This document shows, in pieces, positions 59,349 through 64,000 of a DNA stretch of 64,000 nt (position 1 is the first letter of the stretch; every line of letters starts with the position of its first letter). A program made the translations under genes and the position numbers. The notes beneath the pieces were generated by a model, which searched no databases, was not told where the DNA came from, and saw only the letters and a list, made by a program, of their open reading frames with translations. This DNA comes from Arthrobacter sp. 9V (GTDB taxonomy: Bacteria > Actinomycetota > Actinomycetes > Actinomycetales > Micrococcaceae), in contig NZ_LR732912.1 in NCBI RefSeq assembly GCF_902506065.1, positions 914,387 through 978,386 on the forward strand, in the 5' to 3' direction.

Positions 59349-59809
59349 CGGGTATCTACGTCCTCGAACACCAGGAAGGTTTGGGTGTCCAGGATGCCGT
59401 CCATGGATTGCAGTTGATCGAAGATCACGCGGCGGAGGTGGATGTTGTCCGTGGCGCGGACCAGGAGGATGACGTCGAAGTCGCCGCCCACCAAAGCAAT
59501 GTGATGGATCTCCGGGATGGCCCGCAACTGTTCCTTCAGCTCGCGCCACGAATGCTGCTGCACCTTCAACGTCACGTACGCCGAGGACCGCAGGCCCGCC
59601 TTGATGGGATCCACCAGCGCCGTGAACTTGGTCAGCACCCCCTCACCGGTGAGCCTGGCGATCCTGGAGTAGGCGTGGGCGCGGCTGATATGGACGTTCT
59701 CCGCCACCTGTGTGATGGACATGCGCCCATCGGTGGTCAGCTCGCGGATGATGTCCTGGTCCACACTGTCCAGCGGTACGGCGGTCTGCTCCGCCTCGGC
59801 CTCGCTCAC
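59345..59809 (-). CDS. Lrp/AsnC-family regulator
   Basis: From GTG 59809 (GGAGAG upstream) the product has 154 residues; a longer version from 59854 would add a cysteine-rich extension and is unlikely. An HTH (DQDIIRELTTDGRMSITQVA, HISRAHAYSRI) and a C-terminal RAM ligand domain (HHIALVGGDFDVILLVRA) are clear. It is divergent from a 2-oxo acid dehydrogenase operon, which such Lrp proteins (for example BkdR types) commonly control in response to branched-chain amino acids. Confidence 0.9.
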   Translation of the reverse strand: MSEAEAEQTAVPLDSVDQDIIRELTTDGRMSITQVAENVHISRAHAYSRIARLTGEGVLTKFTALVDPIKAGLRSSAYVTLKVQQHSWRELKEQLRAIPEIHHIALVGGDFDVILLVRATDNIHLRRVIFDQLQSMDGILDTQTFLVFEDVDTR

Positions 59810-59854
59810 TGGCTCTCCAATTCGTCTACAGCACGGGCACGTTACCCAGCTCAC

Positions 59855-59864
59855 AATTGCAATT
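59855..59864. promoter_or_regulatory. Short palindrome before the Lrp gene
   Basis: AATTGCAATT is a perfect ten-base palindrome within ACAATTGCAATTCGT, 46 bases upstream of the Lrp start and in the gap shared with the dehydrogenase operon. AT-rich palindromes suit Lrp binding. Confidence 0.4.
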
Positions 59865-59980
59865 CGTCTTTCAGAGTACCCAGTTTAGGCAAGGGCTTCC
59901 ATGATTTGGCCGAAAGCTGGATACGAAACAAGCCCGGGGAACATACTGGAAGCACATAGTGGCTAGAGAAGGACGGACCA

Positions 59981-61204
59981 ATGACGATCCACGCAGATCA
60001 CTCTGCGCCGGAAACGGCTGTAGAGGACCCGGCTGCTGACGTTCGGACAAAATTCGGCATCAGCGTTGAGGACTACATGCTCCCCGCCCGGCACCAGATC
60101 CAAATGGTGAACCCGGACGGCACCCTCCGCTCCCATGACGAGCAAGGCACCGAACCCGGCCACGAATACCCTACGCCCGGCGACTCTGAACTGATGGCCG
60201 CGTACGAGCAGCTCGTCGTCGGACGCCGCGTCAACGATCAGAACTCTGCGCTGGTCCGGCAGGGCCGCATGGCCGTCTACCCCTCAAGCCACGGCCAGGA
60301 AGCCTGCCAGGTTGCAGCTGCCATGTGCCTCAGCGAAGGCGACTGGCTGTTCCCCACCTACCGTGACGCCGTCGCCGTCATGACCCGCGGGGTGGACCCC
60401 GTTGAGGTGATGACCATCTTCCGCGGCGACTGGCACGGCGGGTACGATCCCTCTGAGCACCACGTGGGCATCCAGTGCACCCCGCTGACCACCCAGCTGC
60501 TGCACGCCGTGGGCGTTGCCCACGCCGCCAAGCTGCGCGGCGAAAACACGGTAGTGATGGCCATGTGCGGCGACGGCGCCACCAGCGAAGGCGACTTCCA
60601 CGAAGCCCTGAACTTCGCCGCCGTCTTCCACCTGCCCGTCATCTTCTTCGTGCAGAACAACAAGTACGCCATCTCCGTACCGCTCAGCCACCAGTCCGTG
60701 GCGCCGTCGCTGGCCCACAAGGCTGTTGGCTACGGCATGGCCGGTGAGCGCGTTGACGGGAACGACCTCGTCGCATTGCTCGCAGTGATGGACCGGGCCG
60801 TGAAGCTGGCCCGCGACGGTTCCGGCCCGCTGCTGATCGAAGCCCACACCTACCGCATGCAGGCCCACACCAACGCCGACGACGCCACCCGCTACCGCCC
60901 GGACAGCGAAGTTGCCGAATGGCAGGCCAAGGATCCCCTGGCACGCATGAAGTCCTACCTCACGGACAAGGGCTTGCTGGACGACGCCGCAAGTGAGCGC
61001 ATCGCTTCGCATGCAGAGGCCGTGGCCACCCAGCTCCGCGAAGGCTTGGGTGAGGATGTTCCCGTCCAGCCGCTGGACCTCTTCAAGTACGTCTTCGACA
61101 AGCAAACGCCGCAGCTCAAAGAACAGTCCGAGCTCCTCGCCAGCGAACTTGCCCGCGCTTCAAGCGGCAACACCGACCACTCCGGAACGGAGAGCGCAAA
61201 ATGA
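59981..61204 (+). CDS. 2-oxo acid dehydrogenase E1 alpha subunit
   Basis: A 407-residue thiamine diphosphate enzyme subunit, likely of the branched-chain 2-oxo acid complex (a pyruvate complex is the alternative). The TPP/Mg motif GDGATSEGDFHEALNF ends with NNKYA, and RMAVYPSSHGQEACQVAAAM and GYDPSEHHVG flank the active site. It decarboxylates the 2-oxo acid together with E1 beta. The stop overlaps the E1 beta start (ATGA). An Lrp regulator lies divergently upstream, which supports branched-chain substrates. Confidence 0.92.
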   Translation: MTIHADHSAPETAVEDPAADVRTKFGISVEDYMLPARHQIQMVNPDGTLRSHDEQGTEPGHEYPTPGDSELMAAYEQLVVGRRVNDQNSALVRQGRMAVYPSSHGQEACQVAAAMCLSEGDWLFPTYRDAVAVMTRGVDPVEVMTIFRGDWHGGYDPSEHHVGIQCTPLTTQLLHAVGVAHAAKLRGENTVVMAMCGDGATSEGDFHEALNFAAVFHLPVIFFVQNNKYAISVPLSHQSVAPSLAHKAVGYGMAGERVDGNDLVALLAVMDRAVKLARDGSGPLLIEAHTYRMQAHTNADDATRYRPDSEVAEWQAKDPLARMKSYLTDKGLLDDAASERIASHAEAVATQLREGLGEDVPVQPLDLFKYVFDKQTPQLKEQSELLASELARASSGNTDHSGTESAK

Positions 61205-62289
61205 CCGTCACCACCACCGTAAACGGAAACGTCAGCGCGGCCACCGCCAGCGCCGCCGCTTCCGCCGCGGCCACTGCTGAAGCCACCGGCCCGCAGAGCC
61301 TCACCATGGCCAAGGCGCTGAACACCGCCATGGCCGACGCCATGCGCGCCGACTCCTCCGTCCTGGTCTTCGGCGAAGACGTGGGAATGCTGGGCGGCGT
61401 CTTCCGCATCACCGACGGCCTCATGGCCGAATTCGGCGAACAACGCTGCTTCGACACCCCGCTGGCCGAATCCGGCATCGTGGGCATGGCCGTGGGTATG
61501 GCCATCAACGGCATGCGCCCCGTGATCGAAATGCAGTTCGACGCCTTCGCCTACCCGGCCTTCGAGCAGATCGTCAGCCACGTAGCCAAAATGCACAACC
61601 GCACCAAGGGCAAACTCAAAATGCCCATGGTCATCCGTGTTCCCTACGCCGGCGGCATCGGGGGAGTGGAGCACCACTGCGACTCCTCCGAGTCCTACTA
61701 CGCCCACACCGCCGGCCTGAAGGTCTACACCCCGGCCACCGTGGCCGACGGCTACCGCATGCTCCGCGAAGCAATCGACTCCGATGACCCCGTTATGTTC
61801 ATGGAACCCAAGAAGCTCTACTGGTCCAAGGACCAGGTGGACTTGGGCGCCCTCCGAGCAGAGCACGACGCCGGCACCTCCACCGAGGGCCGCGCAGCTG
61901 TTGCCCGTCCCGGCACGGACGCCACACTGATCGCCTACGGCCCGTCCGTTCCCACCGCGCTGGCCGCCGCAGCTGCCGCCGCCGAAGAGGGCCGGTCCCT
62001 GGAAGTCATCGACGTCCGCACCCTCGTCCCCTTCGACGACGAAACCGTGTGCGCGTCCGTACGCAAGACGGGACGCGCCGTCGTGATCGCCGAAGCCCAC
62101 GGGTTCGCATCCGTGTCCTCCGAGATTGTGGCCCGCGTCCAGGAACGCGCGTTCCACTACCTCGCCGCGCCCATATTGCGCGTGACCGGCTTCGACGTCC
62201 CGTTCCCGTCTCCCAAGCTGGAGCACTACTACCTGCCGAGCGTCGACCGTATCCTCGACGCCGTAGACGACCTTCAATGGGAGGACTAA
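61201..62289 (+). CDS. 2-oxo acid dehydrogenase E1 beta subunit
   Basis: A 362-residue subunit: Ala-rich leader to about residue 35, then MAKALNTAMADAMRADSSVL, VFGEDVGMLGGVFRITDGL, RCFDTPLAESGIVGMAVGMA, and the conserved RVPYAGGIGGVEHHCDSSES. It pairs with E1 alpha to form the heterotetramer active site. The gene overlaps E1 alpha by four bases and ends three bases before the E2 start. Confidence 0.93.
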   Translation: MTVTTTVNGNVSAATASAAASAAATAEATGPQSLTMAKALNTAMADAMRADSSVLVFGEDVGMLGGVFRITDGLMAEFGEQRCFDTPLAESGIVGMAVGMAINGMRPVIEMQFDAFAYPAFEQIVSHVAKMHNRTKGKLKMPMVIRVPYAGGIGGVEHHCDSSESYYAHTAGLKVYTPATVADGYRMLREAIDSDDPVMFMEPKKLYWSKDQVDLGALRAEHDAGTSTEGRAAVARPGTDATLIAYGPSVPTALAAAAAAAEEGRSLEVIDVRTLVPFDDETVCASVRKTGRAVVIAEAHGFASVSSEIVARVQERAFHYLAAPILRVTGFDVPFPSPKLEHYYLPSVDRILDAVDDLQWED

Positions 62290-62291
62290 CC

Positions 62292-63806
62292 ATGAGCTCA
62301 GATATGCAGGTCTTCAAACTGCCCGACCTCGGCGAAGGCCTCACCGAGGCCGAACTGGTGAACTGGCTCGTTGCCGTGGGCGACCAGATTGTGGTTGACC
62401 AGCCAATCGCCGAGGTTGAAACCGCCAAGTCCATGGTTGAGGTGCCCTCGCCTTACGCCGGCACTGTTGCCGAACTGCACGGTGAAGCCGGTCAAACGCT
62501 CGACGTCGGCAAGCCGCTGATCTCGATCGCTCGCGCTGGTTCTGCTGCGGCTTCGCCCGCTGCCGCTCCTGTTGCTGTTCCGGCTGGTTCTGTTGATCCT
62601 TCGCCGGTGTCCTCCGGTCTTGACGTTTCGTCCGCCGTGGAAGCTGCGGCCGAGACGTACCGGACCGAGGAGAAAGCCGGCTCGGGCAACGTGCTCATTG
62701 GGTACGGAACGCCCGGGGGAGTGAGCGGTGGACGGACCCGCCCGCGGAAGGCGAGTGTGGGGGTTGGTTCTTCTTCTGCTGTTTCCGTGGCTGAGCCTGC
62801 TGCTGCTGCGCCGGTGATGGAGCCTTCCGTGGCTGGGACGCGGATCCCTGGCAAGCTCAGTGCAGTGATCTCGCCGCTGGTGCGGAAGATGGCGCGTGAC
62901 CATGGTGTTTCCCTCGACGCGATTGAGGGTTCGGGTGCCAGTGGGCTGATCATGCGCAGGGATGTGGAGGCGGCAATTACTGCGCCTGCTGCTCCTGCTG
63001 TTCCTAACTCGGCTCCTGACTCCGCTCCTGTCTCTTCTCCGGCTGCCGCTCCCGTTGCCGCTTCTGCTGATACGGGTGCCGTTGATGGCCGGACTGGTCT
63101 GTCTGTGTCTGCGCGGACGCCTGTTCGCGGTGTCCGCAAGGCCGTGGCGGCCAACATGACCCGTAGCCGTTCGGAGATCCCCGAAGCCACGGTTTGGGTG
63201 GATGTGGACGCCACCGCGCTGCTGGAGATGCGGGCGGAGCTCAAGAAGCGTGCACCGCACGACACCCCTGGACTGCTGGCCTTCATTGCTCGTTTTGTCA
63301 CGGCTGGGTTAAAAAAGTACCCGGCCCTGAACACGCGCTTGGAGACTGCTTCGGACGGCTCACAGGAGATCGTCGGGTTTAGCGGTATCAACCTCGGCTT
63401 CGCTGCCCAGACCGACCGCGGACTCGTGGTTCCGTCCGTGCGGAACGCCCATGAGCTGAGTGCCCGAGAACTGGACGCAGAGATCCGCCGACTCACCGCC
63501 GTCGCGCGTGAAGGAAAAGCGACCCCCACGGAACTGGGCTCCGGCACCTTCACGCTGAACAACTACGGCGTGTTTGGTGTGGACGGCTCCGCCGCGATCA
63601 TCAACTACCCTGAGGTTGCCATGCTGGGTGTGGGCCGCATCATCGACAAGCCCTGGGTGGTCAACGGTGAGCTGGCCGTCCGCAAGGTCACCGAGCTGAC
63701 CCTCGCCTTCGACCACCGCGTGTGCGACGGCGAAACCGCGGCCGGCTTCCTCAGGTACGTCGCCGACGCAATCGAAAACCCGGGCGGCGCGCTCGCAGAC
63801 ATGTAA
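62292..63806 (+). CDS. 2-oxo acid dehydrogenase E2 (dihydrolipoyl acyltransferase)
   Basis: The ATG at 62292 follows GGGAGGAC and gives 504 residues. One N-terminal lipoyl domain with the lipoyl Lys46 in EVETAKSMVEV, an Ala/Pro-rich linker, the peripheral subunit-binding domain (AVISPLVRKMARDHGVSLDA, then GSGASGLIMRRDVE), a second linker, and the catalytic domain with DHRVCDGETAAGFLRYV. It passes acyl groups from lipoamide to CoA. The E3 subunit is not here. It is the last gene of the operon and is followed directly by tandem repeats. Confidence 0.94.
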   Translation: MSSDMQVFKLPDLGEGLTEAELVNWLVAVGDQIVVDQPIAEVETAKSMVEVPSPYAGTVAELHGEAGQTLDVGKPLISIARAGSAAASPAAAPVAVPAGSVDPSPVSSGLDVSSAVEAAAETYRTEEKAGSGNVLIGYGTPGGVSGGRTRPRKASVGVGSSSAVSVAEPAAAAPVMEPSVAGTRIPGKLSAVISPLVRKMARDHGVSLDAIEGSGASGLIMRRDVEAAITAPAAPAVPNSAPDSAPVSSPAAAPVAASADTGAVDGRTGLSVSARTPVRGVRKAVAANMTRSRSEIPEATVWVDVDATALLEMRAELKKRAPHDTPGLLAFIARFVTAGLKKYPALNTRLETASDGSQEIVGFSGINLGFAAQTDRGLVVPSVRNAHELSARELDAEIRRLTAVAREGKATPTELGSGTFTLNNYGVFGVDGSAAIINYPEVAMLGVGRIIDKPWVVNGELAVRKVTELTLAFDHRVCDGETAAGFLRYVADAIENPGGALADM

Positions 63807-63810
63807 CCCC

Positions 63811-64000
63811 GACGCTCGCTCACATCCCGCGGGCTTCACCGCGTCGCTCGCTCACGTCCCGCGGGCTTGAGCGTGATGCTCTATCACTTCCCGCGGGTTT
63901 GGGCGTGACGCTCGCTCACGTCCCGCGGGCTTGAGCGTGACGCTCGCTCACTTCCCTCGGGTTTGAGCGTGACGCTCGCTCACGTCCCGCGGGCTTGAGC
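63811..64000. repeat. 32-bp tandem repeat array, six units, continues past the edge
   Basis: Six head-to-tail units start at 63811, 63843, 63875, 63907, 63939 and 63971 (the last is cut after 30 bases). The consensus starts GACGCTCGCTCACGTCCCGC and ends GGGCTTGAGCGT. Each unit contains two palindromes, CCCGCGGG and GAGCGT/ACGCTC. Units differ by a few substitutions. The array begins right after the E2 stop (four bases) and does not keep a reading frame. Confidence 0.9.

Noticed and set aside
60955..62277. 440-codon open frame on the minus strand
   Set aside because: Antisense to the E1 genes, full of Gly, His and Val; caused by the codon use of the dehydrogenase genes.
62492..63562. 356-codon open frame on the minus strand
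   Set aside because: Antisense to E2, made of Ser, Ala, Pro and Thr runs mirroring the Ala/Pro linker.
63811..64000. CRISPR array
   Set aside because: Units are head to tail with no unique spacers and no cas genes.

Overview
The window comes from a GC-rich Gram-positive actinobacterium, most likely of the Arthrobacter/Paenarthrobacter group (Micrococcaceae). Supporting signs are a DUF4193 zinc-ribbon protein, a GAF-ANTAR regulator, many lipobox lipoproteins, frequent GTG/TTG starts, a DtxR/IdeR-type iron box before an Fbp iron importer, a CmtR-like metal-sensor tail beside a cation exporter, and an Lrp-controlled 2-oxo acid dehydrogenase operon. This placement is inferred from gene content; no rRNA or tRNA gene was recognised.

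Layout. 1-8 kb: a cut-off membrane protein, SelO, a MarR regulator with its own palindrome, DUF4193, a secreted FG-GAP repeat protein, a TPR protein, and an APC permease overlapping a DUF1349 gene. 8-21 kb: an accessory stretch of small lipoproteins and small membrane proteins, a PAF-acetylhydrolase-like gene broken by an in-frame stop, a TetR/ketoacyl synthase pair around a perfect palindrome, VanW with a terminator in its leader, and a MarR/SnoaL pair. 20.8-25.7 kb: metal handling, namely a 38-residue remnant of a CmtR-type sensor translationally coupled to a cysteine-tailed CDF exporter, then an iron-boxed FbpABC importer. 25.7-38.2 kb: a GH26-like lipoprotein, a Trk/Ktr potassium channel subunit, YciI, a two-gene ABC exporter, a divergent cupin/TetR pair, a secreted SLH-plus-RCC1 protein and two alpha/beta hydrolases, the second broken by an in-frame stop.

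38.2-58.4 kb is an exopolysaccharide locus, visibly less GC-rich than the flanks and bordered by gene-poor stretches. It holds a Wzz/BY-kinase fusion, Wzx flippase, Wzy-like polymerase, polyprenyl-phosphate glycosylphosphotransferase, two glycosyltransferases, two hexapeptide acyltransferases, a pyruvyl transferase, UDP-glucose dehydrogenase, the GDP-fucose pair Gmd/Fcl, DUF4012, VanZ and SGNH proteins, and a small wall-anchored protein with three sortase-like motifs. Together these predict a fucose- and glucuronate-containing, acylated and pyruvylated surface polysaccharide made by the Wzx/Wzy route.

58.8-64 kb: a frameshifted DUF218 gene overlapping an Lrp regulator, then a divergent E1-alpha/E1-beta/E2 operon of a branched-chain or pyruvate dehydrogenase complex. 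The right edge is a 32-bp tandem repeat array that runs out of the window.

The most unusual items are the orphan CmtR tail fused into the CDF operon, a duplicated 35-bp element before two small secreted or membrane protein genes, the terminator hairpin just before the VanW start, the triple sorting motif, the 32-bp array, and three genes each broken by one lesion.
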